Source: Alkalicoccus chagannorensis DSM 18086
Lineage (GTDB): Bacteria > Bacillota > Bacilli > Bacillales > Salisediminibacteriaceae
Direction of reading: 5' to 3'
DNA length: 64,000 nucleotides
Assembly: GCF_000429725.1 (NCBI RefSeq)
Contig: NZ_AUCK01000025.1
Span: 1-64,000 of the forward strand
How positions within the stretch are numbered: position 1 is the stretch's first letter; each line of letters starts with the position of its first letter. Below are positions 1 through 9,649 of this stretch, piece after piece. A program made the position numbers and the translations under genes. The notes under the pieces were generated by a model that had not been told where the DNA came from, did no database searches, and saw only the letters and a list, made by a program, of their open reading frames with translations.

Positions 1-371
1 CCTCCGGTTTTGTTATGACTTGGTCGTTCTAGCTTAACCTGAAGGTATCCTTTTTTTATCGAGAAATCAAGACCGTACGGTCTTTATCATGGGTTGATCG
101 TGAAAAGACAAGAGACGCCTGCGGGAAAAGCAAGGGCTGAAGATCCACCGCCGCTGTTTTTGCGGCGGTTAGCTGAAGCCTTGCCCGCGGCAAGCGATTG
201 GCATTGGAAGGATCAATCCCCCTCGTACAGAAAGCCCTTACCAAAAAATGGTAAGGGCTTCTTTTGATTCTGGTTTTGTCCCAGCCTCTTCTGTATTCGT
301 TCTCCTCAAGAGAGACGGCGTGCGCGGCTCGAGATCTTTCCTGTAGGAGGAGTGACTGTCGAACCGCCGGA
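1..371. other. Intergenic left edge with palindrome, repeat and terminator
   Basis: No convincing gene is seen here. The stretch holds a 16-bp perfect palindrome (AAGACCGTACGGTCTT, 69-84), a copy of the family C repeat starting GACGCCTGCGG at 114-124 and running to about 206, and a terminator hairpin at 231-265. The reading frames that cross it lack ribosome sites and overlap the chemoreceptor gene in antisense. Confidence 0.6.
231..265. terminator. Terminator hairpin downstream of the chemoreceptor gene
   Basis: AAGCCCTTACC and GGTAAGGGCTT form an 11-bp perfect stem with an A/T loop. T-rich sequence follows on both strands, so it could stop transcription from either side. The minus-strand chemoreceptor gene ends about 110 bp upstream of it. 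Confidence 0.7.
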
Positions 372-2153
372 TCAGGAAGCGGCTTCTTTTTCGTTGTCTT
401 CCTCGTTTTCTGCTTCCTCTTCCGGTTCGATTCCGACCCCATCCTCTGGTGCATCTGCGTGGAACCCTTCGTCGTCCAGCTCGAACTGCTGGACTTTTTC
501 TTTCATGTCACTGGAGAGGCGGCTCAGCTGATTGGAAGACGCGGCCACTTCCTGCATGGAGGCCGTCTGTTCTTCTGCCGAAGCGGCAACCGTCTGGGTG
601 TTTTCCGCATTCGTTTCCGCTTCCTGTGTGATCGTATCAGCAGCATGCTGGACTGCCTCCGCATGTTCCAGGCTCTCGTTCAGGACAACGGCGGCTTCGC
701 CTGTACGGCTGGAGACGTGGTTCACCTGCTCTGCAATGGCGTGAAAGGAAGTTCCGGCTTCGTCCACGAGCGACACGCCGGTTTTGACGGAGGTACTCCC
801 TTCTTTCATCGACACGAGCGCGTGATCAATTTCCTCCTGGATGTCGTGGATCATTTTCTCAATGTCCCCGGCAGCAGAACCCGACTGTTCTGCCAGGCGT
901 CGGACTTCATCTGCAACGACGGCGAACCCTTTGCCGCTTTCACCAGCACGGGCGGCCTCAATAGCTGCGTTCAAGGCGAGCAGATTCGTCTGATCGGAGA
1001 TGTCGGTGATGAGGGAGACAATCCCGCCGATTTTAGCGGATTTTTCATGCAGGGACGAGATGCGTGCCTCGGTTCTGCCGGTCTGGTCATCAATCGACTG
1101 CATGTGGTTCACGGTCCGCTGAATGATGTCCTGTCCTTGTGAAGCCTTGTCCCTGGCAGCTTCGGCTGCAGCACCGGCATCTTCGACAGCCTGCACCGCC
1201 TTCTGCATGGAACTGCTCAGCGCATGGGAGGCATGCTGGGTATGCTGCGCTGTACGGAGCTGTGTATCCGTTCCCTCTGCGACATCCTGGATGGCACTTG
1301 AGATCTGTTCCGACGCACTGCTCGTCTGGTCCGCACTTTGATGAAGGTGGGAAGAGGATTCGTTCAGTTCGTCGGACAGATGGTGGACATCCGTTACAAG
1401 TGATCGCAGACTGACGGTCATGTCATTCATTGCTGCAGTCAGCTGACCGATCTCTCCGTTTTCGGTCATGCCTTTGTTCGTATACGTCAAATCACCGCTG
1501 CTGATGCGTTCCGCCTGGTGGACGGTCTGCATGAGGGCCTGATTGACCCGGCGGCTGAACAGCCAGAAAAGCAGCATGCCGACAGCCGCAGCGGTTAGAA
1601 ATGTGAGGACGAAGACGAGCCTGACCTGGTCAATGGACTGAAGCGCCTGTGCCCCTGCGGCATCCGCTTCCTCTGATAGAATCGTTTCCAGTGCCAGAAT
1701 TTCATTGTATGTACTCTCCTGCAGGTCGTTCATCACCTGCACCTCGGATTCGGATTGCACCGTACTCTCTGTAAAACGCCGGGCCAGTTCATCAAACGTG
1801 TCCTTTTGCGCGGCGATGTCCTCGAGAAGGTCCTGCTGTTCGTCCGTGGTGATGTGTCCGGCAACGGCCTCAATATTCTCATCCAGGCGGGCATCCTGTT
1901 CCAGGTACGTTTCCTCATCAAAGTCACCAGTCAGCAGCGAGTCGCTGACGAGGATATACTGCGAGCGGAACAGCGCTCCGGTATCCGTGACGAGCACCGC
2001 CTGTTCTCCGCGGATATTCTGCTCTTCAATGTCCGAAGTGGTACTGATCAGTTCGGTGAATACGTAGGCAAGTCCTGCTGTAAACAGAAGCAGCACGACG
2101 GCAAACACGGCCATCATCTTTGCCCGGATTCCGGCCTTCCTCCAATACGTCAT
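372..2153 (-). CDS. Methyl-accepting chemotaxis protein
   Basis: This is a transmembrane chemoreceptor of 593 aa that would signal through CheW/CheA. A first membrane helix (about residues 8-30) and a second (177-199) flank a roughly 145-residue extracellular domain of the four-helix-bundle type. A HAMP linker follows, then a long cytoplasmic coiled coil. The highly conserved receptor tip is present ([20 protein letters not shown]). The C-terminal tail is strongly acidic. The ATG at 2153 was chosen because GGGGGG sits 9 nt upstream and the first helix then lies at the N-terminus; longer in-frame starts lack a ribosome site. The ligand cannot be told from sequence. It is a single-gene unit with a terminator at 231-265. 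Confidence 0.93.
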   Translation of the reverse strand: MTYWRKAGIRAKMMAVFAVVLLLFTAGLAYVFTELISTTSDIEEQNIRGEQAVLVTDTGALFRSQYILVSDSLLTGDFDEETYLEQDARLDENIEAVAGHITTDEQQDLLEDIAAQKDTFDELARRFTESTVQSESEVQVMNDLQESTYNEILALETILSEEADAAGAQALQSIDQVRLVFVLTFLTAAAVGMLLFWLFSRRVNQALMQTVHQAERISSGDLTYTNKGMTENGEIGQLTAAMNDMTVSLRSLVTDVHHLSDELNESSSHLHQSADQTSSASEQISSAIQDVAEGTDTQLRTAQHTQHASHALSSSMQKAVQAVEDAGAAAEAARDKASQGQDIIQRTVNHMQSIDDQTGRTEARISSLHEKSAKIGGIVSLITDISDQTNLLALNAAIEAARAGESGKGFAVVADEVRRLAEQSGSAAGDIEKMIHDIQEEIDHALVSMKEGSTSVKTGVSLVDEAGTSFHAIAEQVNHVSSRTGEAAVVLNESLEHAEAVQHAADTITQEAETNAENTQTVAASAEEQTASMQEVAASSNQLSRLSSDMKEKVQQFELDDEGFHADAPEDGVGIEPEEEAENEEDNEKEAAS

Positions 2154-2517
2154 TCCTGGTTCCCCCCTTTGCCGCAGATAAGACCAACGACTTGTTTTTT
2201 CGTGAAACGAATGATTCTTTCTTATCATATCGAATCCTTTCCGTCCCTGCAAAGCTTTTTTTCTGCGTCGGAAAACCTATGCGCCTCTTCGTCACACGTC
2301 CGCGAGCTGCAAAGAAGCACGGGCTGATGGGCCATGATAAATATGAAGGTGGATGGAGGGTCGGCGGCTGCACAGCCAGCAAGGGCTGCTGTCAATAGGT
2401 AGCGGGTACGTTGATGACGGACTCGTGCACCCCTGTCCTCCTCGACAGGAGGTGGACAGGGGGGCGGATAGGAGAGCGTACGAGGATCCCACATGCCGGT
2501 GCCGCAGGAGGAGGCCG
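2154..2517. other. Intergenic region with stem-loops and a candidate promoter
   Basis: No gene is supported. A strong stem-loop built from CCCCTGTCC and GGACAGGGG lies at 2430-2462, just after the GGDEF-EAL gene, but it has no T-tract on either strand. A smaller GC hairpin (CAGCCAGCAAGGGCTGCTG) lies near 2371. A weak minus-strand promoter candidate for the chemoreceptor has TATGAT (complement of 2224-2229) and TTGCAG (complement of 2247-2252) spaced by 17 bp. Confidence 0.5.
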
Positions 2518-4707
2518 TTACGTAGGCGGGTTATCTTTGTTGTCGTGATAGGTGCTCAGCCGATGCAGTGTTTCTGAAAGGGCATACGGGCGCATGAAAT
2601 AAAATCCCTGCATTTCATCGCATCCCCAGGAACGCAGCATGTGGTGCTCCCGCTGCTGTTCAATCCCTTCGGCGGTCACGCGGAGGCCGAGCTCATGCGC
2701 GAGCTGGATGGTGCTGCGGACGATTTTAGCATCTGCTTCGACGCCGGCCATCCGCTGGATAAACGAACGGTCGATTTTTAATTCATGGACTGGCAGAGAA
2801 CTTAAATAACTCAAAGAGGAATAGCCGGTACCAAAGTCATCGATGGCGATCCTTACGCCGAGCGCCTCCAGTTCAAACAGCCGCTCTGTACTCGATGTAT
2901 CGATGTCCGCTGCGACCGATTCGGTTATTTCCAGCTTCAAATACCATGGGTTCAGCCCGGTTGTTTCCAGGGTGCGCTTGATCATCTCGACGAGCCCGTG
3001 CTGATAAAACTGGCGGACCGATAAATTCACAGACACCTGCACCTTGTTATACCCTGCCTCATGTATTTTTTGCACATCGAGGCAGGCACGCTCGAGTACC
3101 CACTCGCCGATGGGAATGATCAGACCCGTAATTTCAGCCATGGGGATAAAGTCGCCGGGAGAGATCATCCCGAGTTCCCGGTGTTCCCAGCGCAGCAGGG
3201 CTTCTACCCCGATCACGTGCTCGCCGCATGCACTGAACTGAGGCTGGTAGTAGAGGCAGAACTCTTCGTTCTTCAGCGCGGTCTGCAGGTTGTTTTCAAG
3301 CATGAGCGTCTCATAGGAGCGCCGGTCCATTGAAGCATGAAACAGGACGGCCTGGTGGTTTTTTTCTTCTTTTCCGGCAGCCATCGCCATATCCGCCCGA
3401 CTGATGAGTGTATCCAGGTCCGGCCCGTCCTGTGGAGAGCAGGAGATACCGATACTTAACGTCACGATCAGTTCCAGGTCCGATACGACGAAAGGCTGCT
3501 GGAATGCGTCCAGAATGCGTTCAGCTGTCAGCAGGGCAGCATCTTCATCGGCCTGCGGCAGGAAGACGATGAATTCAGCGCCGCTCCAGCGGGCGGCAAT
3601 ACTGTTGTCGGGCGTCTCTTGATTCAACCTGCCGGCAATCCGTGCAAGCAGGGCATCTCCGGTAGCCTGGCCGAAGCTGGCATTGATCTTTTTGAATCGG
3701 TTGACGTCGATAAACAGTACGGCGCTGCTCGGTTCTGGATGCTGATGGAAAAGCGGTTCCGCCTTCTCGTAGAGAAACTGCCGATTCGGCGTTTCGGTTA
3801 ACGGATCGTGGTAGGCGAGATAGGAGATATACGCATCCGACTCCTGCTGAGCAGTAATATCCCGAAGGAGAATCTGCAGCACCTCCCGGCCTTCTAATGT
3901 CGTAGGAATCACCTTCATACTTACCTGACGCTCCGATCGGTCCCGGCGCTGCAGGGTGAAGCTGTACATGCTGGAAGGTACGCCTCCTGTCTCTGCCTCG
4001 TGGAGAAGACGGGCCAGGTCCAGATCCTCCGTCTGTATGTAGTCCAGCAGCCGGCGTATCTTCCTGTCCGGCAGCTGCAGCAGGCTTTCGGCGGATGGAT
4101 TGGCATACTGAATCTGGTTCCGGACGACAAGCATCATGGCATCAGGGAGATTTTCCAGCAGCAGCCGGTATGTCTGCTCCCGCTGGCGGAGCCGCTGCAT
4201 CTGATGAATCCGTTCCAGCTGGGCTGCAGCATGGCGGGCGAAAATGCCCATCATGATCTCCTTCGTCTCTTTATCCTCCATTGGCTGCGGATCCATCACC
4301 ACCAGGATGCCCTGGGTCTCGCCGCTGTTGTCGATCAGCGGGCTGCCGATATAGGATTCGATGTTCCAGTCGGCAAGCTCCTTGTCCCGGGGGAACAAGG
4401 AGGCGGTGTTTTCGGTATAGCTGCAGAGCGTTTGTGTTTCGGTCACCCGTCTGCAGGGGGTGTGTTCCAGGTTGTATGTAAAGTTGTCGATAAAGACACC
4501 GTCGGCATAGCATACGATGGTTTCCATCGTTCCATCTTCTAAAAACTGGCCGATAAACGCGAATTTCTGGCTCATGACTTCCGCCATTTTTGTCAAAAGC
4601 TGCTCGAAAAACGTCTCTCCCTGATCGAGAGAAACGGTTTCATAAATGTCCTGGAGCATCCGCTGGGATGTTTCCGATGCAGGATGATTCGATGAATAGG
4701 CGCTCAT
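2518..4707 (-). CDS. GAF-PAS-GGDEF-EAL protein, probable c-di-GMP phosphodiesterase
   Basis: This 729-aa protein should act in cyclic-di-GMP turnover. Domain order is a GAF-like sensor (about 30-180), a PAS domain (about 195-300), a GGDEF domain (about 310-470) and an EAL domain (about 480-725). The cyclase signature is degenerate, SGAEF in place of GGDEF (codons at 3571-3585), so cyclase activity is doubtful. The EAL half keeps EALLRW, EITES, DDFGTGYSSL, KIDRSFI and AEGIE, so phosphodiesterase activity is likely. No membrane helix is seen. The ATG at 4707 is preferred because GAGGAGG lies 8-9 nt upstream; two upstream in-frame ATGs are less well placed. A 13-bp palindrome, GTGGTC-A-GACCAC, sits upstream at 4744-4756. 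Confidence 0.9.
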   Translation of the reverse strand: MSAYSSNHPASETSQRMLQDIYETVSLDQGETFFEQLLTKMAEVMSQKFAFIGQFLEDGTMETIVCYADGVFIDNFTYNLEHTPCRRVTETQTLCSYTENTASLFPRDKELADWNIESYIGSPLIDNSGETQGILVVMDPQPMEDKETKEIMMGIFARHAAAQLERIHQMQRLRQREQTYRLLLENLPDAMMLVVRNQIQYANPSAESLLQLPDRKIRRLLDYIQTEDLDLARLLHEAETGGVPSSMYSFTLQRRDRSERQVSMKVIPTTLEGREVLQILLRDITAQQESDAYISYLAYHDPLTETPNRQFLYEKAEPLFHQHPEPSSAVLFIDVNRFKKINASFGQATGDALLARIAGRLNQETPDNSIAARWSGAEFIVFLPQADEDAALLTAERILDAFQQPFVVSDLELIVTLSIGISCSPQDGPDLDTLISRADMAMAAGKEEKNHQAVLFHASMDRRSYETLMLENNLQTALKNEEFCLYYQPQFSACGEHVIGVEALLRWEHRELGMISPGDFIPMAEITGLIIPIGEWVLERACLDVQKIHEAGYNKVQVSVNLSVRQFYQHGLVEMIKRTLETTGLNPWYLKLEITESVAADIDTSSTERLFELEALGVRIAIDDFGTGYSSLSYLSSLPVHELKIDRSFIQRMAGVEADAKIVRSTIQLAHELGLRVTAEGIEQQREHHMLRSWGCDEMQGFYFMRPYALSETLHRLSTYHDNKDNPPT

Positions 4708-4877
4708 ACTGCTTTCCTCCTCTGCTGACATTCTCCGTCCTAGGTGGTCAGACCACTGACACATGATATCTTTTTTTGTATCGGTAGATGTCCGCTTGGA
4801 TTTTAGCGCTTATATACAAAAATGACAAAGGGATCCATGATGTCAGTTCGTTCTATGTGCCCTGGAACAGAGGGGTC

Positions 4878-4886
4878 TGTTATAAT
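4878..4886 (+). promoter_or_regulatory. Extended -10 promoter for the antiporter gene
   Basis: TGTTATAAT is a perfect extended -10 element about 65 bp before the GTG start of the antiporter. The region 17 bp upstream (TGCCCT) is a poor -35, as is common for extended -10 promoters. Confidence 0.45.
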
Positions 4887-4952
4887 AAGAGCCTCATGAA
4901 ATAAGAGCGGATGACGGCAGGTCAGTACATAGAACGCGAGGGGAGATCAAAC

Positions 4953-6428
4953 GTGGTTGATACTTGGCAGGTGGATACAATACTGCTGCTTGGGGCGCTG
5001 GTTCTTATCAGCGGCGTCCTTGCGGCGAAATTCTCGAATCGAATAGGCCTGCCCTCCCTGGTATTGTTTATTGCCGTAGGTATGCTGATTGGAAGTGACG
5101 GGCTCGGAATCGTCTACTTTGACAATCCGGAGATGGCGCAGATGGTAGGGATTGCTGCACTCGTCATTATTTTGTTTGAGGGCGGGCTGCAGACGAAGTT
5201 TTCGACGGTCCGCTCGGTTGCAGGACCGGCGTTGTCCCTTGCTACCCTCGGCGTGATTATTACGTCGGTGCTCGTCGGCGTGACGGCCCAGCTTCTTTTC
5301 GATATCACGTGGCTGCAGGCGATGCTTCTCGGAGCGATTGTCGGCTCCACGGACGCAGCGGCCGTATTTGCCGCTTTGAAAGAAAGGAATATTAAAGCCC
5401 GCATGGGAGCTGTGCTGGAAGCAGAATCAGGAACCAATGATCCGATGGCTGTTTTTCTCACGCTCGGCTTTATTGAGCTGATTCTGCTGCCGGAGACGAC
5501 GATCTGGTCCTTGATTCCGTCTTTTTTCTGGCAGATGGGTGTGGGCCTGCTGATCGGACTTCTCATCGGAAAAGCAGGTTCCTTTGCCATTAATACAATC
5601 CGGCTGGACTCCGGTGGGTTATATCCTATTTTTTCTGTTGCTTTTGCGCTGCTTACGTACGGAACTGCGTCTGTCGTGGATGCGAGCGGCTTTCTCGCCG
5701 TCTACGTAGCAGCACTGGTCATCGGCAACTCGGAACTGACGTATCGGTACAGTATCTTTCAATTCAATGAAGGGTTCGCGTGGATGGCGCAGATTGTTAT
5801 GTTTATCCTGCTCGGGCTGCTCGTGTTTCCTGGCGAATTGTTCCGACCGGACATCATGTTGAACGGACTGCTTCTCTCTGTCGTCATGATACTGGTCGCC
5901 CGTCCGGCAGCTGTGATGCTGTCGACCATCGGGGTGCGGATGCAGTGGCGGGAGCGGTTGTTTCTATCCTGGGCAGGTCTTCGCGGCGCGGTGCCGATCA
6001 TTCTCGCTACGTTTCCGATTGTCGCAGGCGTAGAGGACAGCGAGTTCTTTTTCAACATTGTGTTCTTCATTGTCCTTACATCAGCTCTCGTCCAGGGAAC
6101 GACAATTTCGCCGATCGCGACGAAACTAGGCCTGATGGGACCGAAAAAAGATACGCCGCACCATTCGATTGAATTGATTTCCATGGGCAAAGCGAATGCG
6201 GAAATGGTTCAGTTTAAAGTAGACGCCGATGCTGCTGTCGCAGGCATGAAGCTGAAAGATATCGATTTCCCTCAAAAAGCAAACATCAGTGCCATCGTCC
6301 GGGACGAGACGCTGATCACGCCATACGGGGAAACCGAGATTGATTCCGGGGATGTGCTCTACATCCTTGTCGCCTCGAAACAGGAGAAGGCGTTGAGAAA
6401 AGCATTAGAAGCCAAAAAGAAACGGTAA
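4953..6428 (+). CDS. CvrA/NhaP2-type monovalent cation/proton antiporter
   Basis: This integral membrane protein has 491 aa. About 12 hydrophobic helices occupy residues 10-395, followed by a cytoplasmic TrkA-C-like domain (about 405-485) of the kind that gates K+ transport. The conserved membrane motifs GSTDAAAVFAAL and ESGTNDPMAVF match the CPA1 CvrA/NhaP2 group, which exchanges K+ (or Na+) for protons. A role in K+ and pH homeostasis fits a salt-adapted organism. The GTG at 4953 is chosen because GAGGGGAG lies 7-8 nt upstream and the protein then begins just before the first helix; an upstream ATG at 4911 has no ribosome site. It is monocistronic, with a terminator at 6439-6480. Confidence 0.9.
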   Translation: MVDTWQVDTILLLGALVLISGVLAAKFSNRIGLPSLVLFIAVGMLIGSDGLGIVYFDNPEMAQMVGIAALVIILFEGGLQTKFSTVRSVAGPALSLATLGVIITSVLVGVTAQLLFDITWLQAMLLGAIVGSTDAAAVFAALKERNIKARMGAVLEAESGTNDPMAVFLTLGFIELILLPETTIWSLIPSFFWQMGVGLLIGLLIGKAGSFAINTIRLDSGGLYPIFSVAFALLTYGTASVVDASGFLAVYVAALVIGNSELTYRYSIFQFNEGFAWMAQIVMFILLGLLVFPGELFRPDIMLNGLLLSVVMILVARPAAVMLSTIGVRMQWRERLFLSWAGLRGAVPIILATFPIVAGVEDSEFFFNIVFFIVLTSALVQGTTISPIATKLGLMGPKKDTPHHSIELISMGKANAEMVQFKVDADAAVAGMKLKDIDFPQKANISAIVRDETLITPYGETEIDSGDVLYILVASKQEKALRKALEAKKKR

Positions 6429-6438
6429 GGAAATGGAC

Positions 6439-6480
6439 GTCCGGCAGATTCTCGACATCGAGAGAGCTGCCGGACTTTTC
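6439..6480 (+). terminator. Terminator after the antiporter gene
   Basis: GTCCGGCAG and CTGCCGGAC form a 9-bp stem followed by TTTTC, starting about 10 bp after the antiporter stop codon. Confidence 0.85.
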
Positions 6481-6571
6481 TATATTCCGGTCCATATTCA
6501 CGCTAGAAGGCGGATTGCTGCAATGGAGGCTGGGACGCAGGCGCAGCCGGCTGTCTTTGCAGGAGCATGCA

Positions 6572-6600
6572 TTGTCACTACCATCGTGTTTCCGTATACT
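6572..6600 (+). promoter_or_regulatory. SigA-type promoter of the cobO-cobQ-cobT unit
   Basis: TTGTCA (6572-6577), a 17-bp spacer and TATACT (6595-6600) match the vegetative consensus at five of six positions each. The expected start point near 6607 leaves a leader of only about 23 nt before cobO, too short to hold a riboswitch. Confidence 0.65.
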
Positions 6601-6629
6601 AAGACCAGTACAGGAATGGAGGTGCTGGT

Positions 6630-7166
6630 ATGGAAGAGCAAGGGATGGTGTATGTGTATACCGGGAACGGAAAAGGAAAAACAACCGCAGCACTCGGAAG
6701 TGCCCTCCGCAGTGCCGGGAGAGGCATGTCAGTGAAAATCCTGCAGTTCATTAAATCGCCGGAGCGGACCTACGGAGAACAAGCGGGACTTCAGGCTCTC
6801 GGAGTTGAGATGGAGCAGACAGGCATCGGGTTCACGTGGACGAAGACGCCGGAGGAGCATCGAGAGGCCCTTCGCCAAGCCTGGCCGAAAGCCCGGGACA
6901 CCGTCATGAGTGGGGCTTTCGATGTTGTGGTTCTGGATGAACTGAACAACGCGCTTGCCATAGATTCGTTTGATGTCAGCGATGTGCTTCCCGTGGAAGA
7001 AGTGGTGGAGATGCTGGAAACGAAACCAGCGCACGTCCACGTAATTATAACCGGCCGCAGTGCCCACCCGTCTGTCAAGGCTGCGGCGGACCTCGTTACC
7101 GTGATGGAACCGGAGAAACACTATTATGACAGGGGGATTCCTGCGGTGAAAGGAATGGAATTTTAA
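6630..7166 (+). CDS. Cob(I)yrinic acid a,c-diamide adenosyltransferase (CobO/BtuR type)
   Basis: This cytosolic enzyme transfers the adenosyl group of ATP to cob(I)alamin or cobinamide precursors to make the coenzyme form. At 178 aa it has the usual family length. The P-loop GNGKGKTT sits at residues 13-20, and the downstream DVVVLDELNNAL Walker-B-like segment and a C-terminal PEKHYYDRGIPAVKGMEF segment are typical of CobO. GGAGGTG lies 6-7 nt before the ATG. It is the first gene of a unit with cobQ (1-bp gap) and cobT. Family assignment is clear; the preferred corrinoid substrate is inferred from context. Confidence 0.93.
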   Translation: MEEQGMVYVYTGNGKGKTTAALGSALRSAGRGMSVKILQFIKSPERTYGEQAGLQALGVEMEQTGIGFTWTKTPEEHREALRQAWPKARDTVMSGAFDVVVLDELNNALAIDSFDVSDVLPVEEVVEMLETKPAHVHVIITGRSAHPSVKAAADLVTVMEPEKHYYDRGIPAVKGMEF

Positions 7167-7167
7167 C

Positions 7168-8670
7168 ATGAGGGCGCGGCCATTGATGATCCAGGGAACC
7201 CACTCGGACAGCGGCAAAAGCATACTGACCGCAGCGTTATGCCGGATTTTTGCAGAGGATGGATTCAGGACAGCGCCTTTCAAATCACAAAACATGGCGC
7301 TCAACGCCTATGTCACAGAAGATGGGAAAGAGATCGGACGGTCTCAGGGAATGCAGGCGGACGCAGCCCGTATTCGAGCGGATGTGCGCATGAATCCGAT
7401 TCTGCTCAAACCAGCCGGAAACCAGCGTTCGCAGGTGGTTGTCCGTGGCACAGCCCTCTCGACGATGGAAGCCGCGGCTTACCGGGAAGATTTTTATGAG
7501 AAAGGAAAACAGGTGATTCAGGACGCCTATGAGTCGCTTGCTTCCGATGTGGATCGGATCGTACTGGAAGGGGCGGGAAGTCCGGTAGAGGTCAACTTGA
7601 TGGAGCGCGAGCTGGTGAACATGTCGACAGCCGACATGGCGGATGCCCCGGTGCTGCTGGTCGCTGATATAGACCGGGGAGGCGTGTTTGCTTCGATTGT
7701 CGGCACGCTGGAACTTCTCCCGCCGGAACACAGACAGAGAGTGAAAGGGCTCATTATCAACAAATTCCGTGGAGATCCCGCTCTCTTCGCGGATGGAGTG
7801 TCCTGGCTGGAATCCTACACCGGCATACCGGTGCTTGGTGTCCTCCCTTTTGTGAAGGACCTCTATCTCGAGGAGGAAGATGCGCTCGGTTTAGCCTCTT
7901 ATGAACGCAGGGTGGAAGGTATCGATGCGGCGATCCTGCACTACCCCTGGATATCGAACTACCATGATCTGGATCCATTCAAAGCGGAACCGGATGTCCA
8001 GATTCGTTTTGTTCAGAGACCGGAAGAACTTGGCGAGCCGGACCTGATTATCCTGCCCGGGTCCAAATCGACCATCGAAGATCTCTCCTTTCTTCATGAA
8101 CGCGGACTGGTCGAGGCGTTAAAAAAGGTACCGGCGTCGACCCGGATGATCGGTATATGCGGCGGATACCAGATGCTCGGCAATACGGTCCGCGATCCGC
8201 AGATGCTCGAATCCAGCAGGAAGGAACGAGAGGGCATCGGCTTCTTCTCCACGATGGACACCGTCATGCTTCCCGAAAAACAGACGATTCGGACCACGGC
8301 AGCAGCAGCGGCCCACCCCGGCATCCGCTGGGAAGGGTACGAAATCCGCACAGGTGCAAGCACAGAGGAGGAGAAGCCGTGGCTCTGCCGGGAGGATGGA
8401 ACCGTCATCGGATCCGTCCGTGGCAGGGTGTTCGGTACCTACCTGCATGATGTGTTCCACCAGGACGAGTACCGTCATCATCTTCTTGAAGACATTCGAC
8501 AAGAGAAAGGGCTCCCTGCCCAGCCCCGATTTTCCTATGCATCCATAAGAGAAGCGTCGATCCAGCATCTGGCTGATACGACGAGAGAGTACTTGGATAT
8601 GGCTGCCATCGAGACACTGATGACAGATGGAGGAGGAAACAATGAAAAAAACGATACCACCGTGGAGTGA
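7168..8670 (+). CDS. Cobyric acid synthase (CobQ/CbiP)
   Basis: This enzyme amidates four side chains of adenosylcobyrinic acid a,c-diamide, using glutamine and ATP, to give adenosylcobyric acid. It has 500 aa. The N-terminal dethiobiotin-synthetase-like domain has its P-loop at residues 10-18 (GTHSDSGKS). The C-terminal glutamine amidotransferase has the nucleophile Cys331 in GICGGYQML and the partner His427 in TYLHDVF. Both halves look intact. The start lies 1 bp after cobO, and the 3' end overlaps cobT by 29 bp. No genes for corrin ring synthesis are in this window, so it may act on scavenged intermediates or work with genes elsewhere. Confidence 0.95.
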   Translation: MRARPLMIQGTHSDSGKSILTAALCRIFAEDGFRTAPFKSQNMALNAYVTEDGKEIGRSQGMQADAARIRADVRMNPILLKPAGNQRSQVVVRGTALSTMEAAAYREDFYEKGKQVIQDAYESLASDVDRIVLEGAGSPVEVNLMERELVNMSTADMADAPVLLVADIDRGGVFASIVGTLELLPPEHRQRVKGLIINKFRGDPALFADGVSWLESYTGIPVLGVLPFVKDLYLEEEDALGLASYERRVEGIDAAILHYPWISNYHDLDPFKAEPDVQIRFVQRPEELGEPDLIILPGSKSTIEDLSFLHERGLVEALKKVPASTRMIGICGGYQMLGNTVRDPQMLESSRKEREGIGFFSTMDTVMLPEKQTIRTTAAAAAHPGIRWEGYEIRTGASTEEEKPWLCREDGTVIGSVRGRVFGTYLHDVFHQDEYRHHLLEDIRQEKGLPAQPRFSYASIREASIQHLADTTREYLDMAAIETLMTDGGGNNEKNDTTVE

Positions 8671-9649
8671 CGCAGCAGCAGAAGCAATGAAGCAGCGGCT
8701 GTCCCGGCTGATGAAGCCGCCGGGAAGTCTTGGGCGGCTGGAAGACGCCGCCGTAAAGCTTGCCGGCATGCAGGATAGCGTCTCGATTCAGGCAGATCCG
8801 GCAGAAGTTCTTCTTTTTGCCGGTGATCATGGCGTTGCAGCCGCAGGAGTTTCTCCCTATCCACAGCAGGTCACGACGATGATGCTGGAAAATTTCGCGG
8901 CAGGATCTGCAGCGGTGAATGTTCTGGCCGGTACGTCCGGCGTCCCCGTGACGGCCGTAGATGTCGGTTCCTCTGGAGAGCTGGTACCTGGCGTACGCGA
9001 CCGCCGGATCCGCCGTGGAACGAGGAACCTCGCAGAGGAAGCAGCAATGACCATAGGGGAATGCCGGCAGGCACAGGAAGCAGGGGCGTCAGAAGTGCGC
9101 CGGCTTCAAGAAAAAGGCATCCGCCTCCTCCTGCTTGGGGAGATGGGCATTGGCAATACCACGTCGACAGCTGCACTGCTGTCTGCCTTGACCGGCCAGC
9201 CGGCTGCTGCGCTGACGGGTCCTGGAACCGGGTCCGAAGGGGAACAGCTGGAGCGGAAAAAACGCATCGCTGCGGCAGCCGCTGCCCGGGAACTGGGGAA
9301 ACAGCCGGAGGAGCTGCTTGCCTCCCTCGGCGGACTGGAAACGGCTGCAGCGGCAGGGGCGGTGGAGCAGGCGGCGGCACTGCGTATACCTGTGCTGCTG
9401 GACGGGTTCATCATAACAACAGCTGCTCTCTGTGCCGTGCGGATGAACGAACGGACCGCCGACTATCTCCTGGCCGGCCACCGCTCGGCAGAACCAGGTC
9501 ATGATGCCGCGCTTGCAGAGCTCGGTCTGGCCCCTCTGCTGGAGCTGGAGATGCGGCTTGGAGAAGGATCAGGCGCGGCGGCAGCCTACCCGCTGCTGCA
9601 GATGGCCGCTTCCTTGACGAAAAACATGGCGCTTTTTCCGGATGACTAG
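8642..9649 (+). CDS. Nicotinate-nucleotide--dimethylbenzimidazole phosphoribosyltransferase
   Basis: CobT makes alpha-ribazole phosphate, the lower-ligand nucleotide of B12. The protein has 335 aa. Conserved landmarks are PPGSLGRLE near the N-terminus, FAGDHGV, GEMGIGNTTS, and a C-terminal LGEGSG whose Glu308 corresponds to the catalytic base of the family. The ATG at 8642 has GGAGGAGG directly upstream and gives the standard length; the in-frame ATG at 8627 would itself consist of that ribosome site. It overlaps the end of cobQ, indicating translational coupling, and is the last gene of the first cob unit. Confidence 0.93.
   Translation: MKKTIPPWSDAAAEAMKQRLSRLMKPPGSLGRLEDAAVKLAGMQDSVSIQADPAEVLLFAGDHGVAAAGVSPYPQQVTTMMLENFAAGSAAVNVLAGTSGVPVTAVDVGSSGELVPGVRDRRIRRGTRNLAEEAAMTIGECRQAQEAGASEVRRLQEKGIRLLLLGEMGIGNTTSTAALLSALTGQPAAALTGPGTGSEGEQLERKKRIAAAAAARELGKQPEELLASLGGLETAAAAGAVEQAAALRIPVLLDGFIITTAALCAVRMNERTADYLLAGHRSAEPGHDAALAELGLAPLLELEMRLGEGSGAAAAYPLLQMAASLTKNMALFPDD

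Noticed and set aside
264-1142. Long plus-strand frame over the chemoreceptor gene
   Set aside because: It is the antisense shadow of a clear chemoreceptor with conserved receptor motifs.
2026-2398. Overlapping short frames around 2.0-2.4 kb
   Set aside because: They conflict with each other and with the chemoreceptor N-terminus; there is no ribosome site.
6481-6629. Possible riboswitch upstream of cobO
   Set aside because: None of the conserved cobalamin-aptamer segments are present, and the promoter leaves a leader of only about 23 nt.
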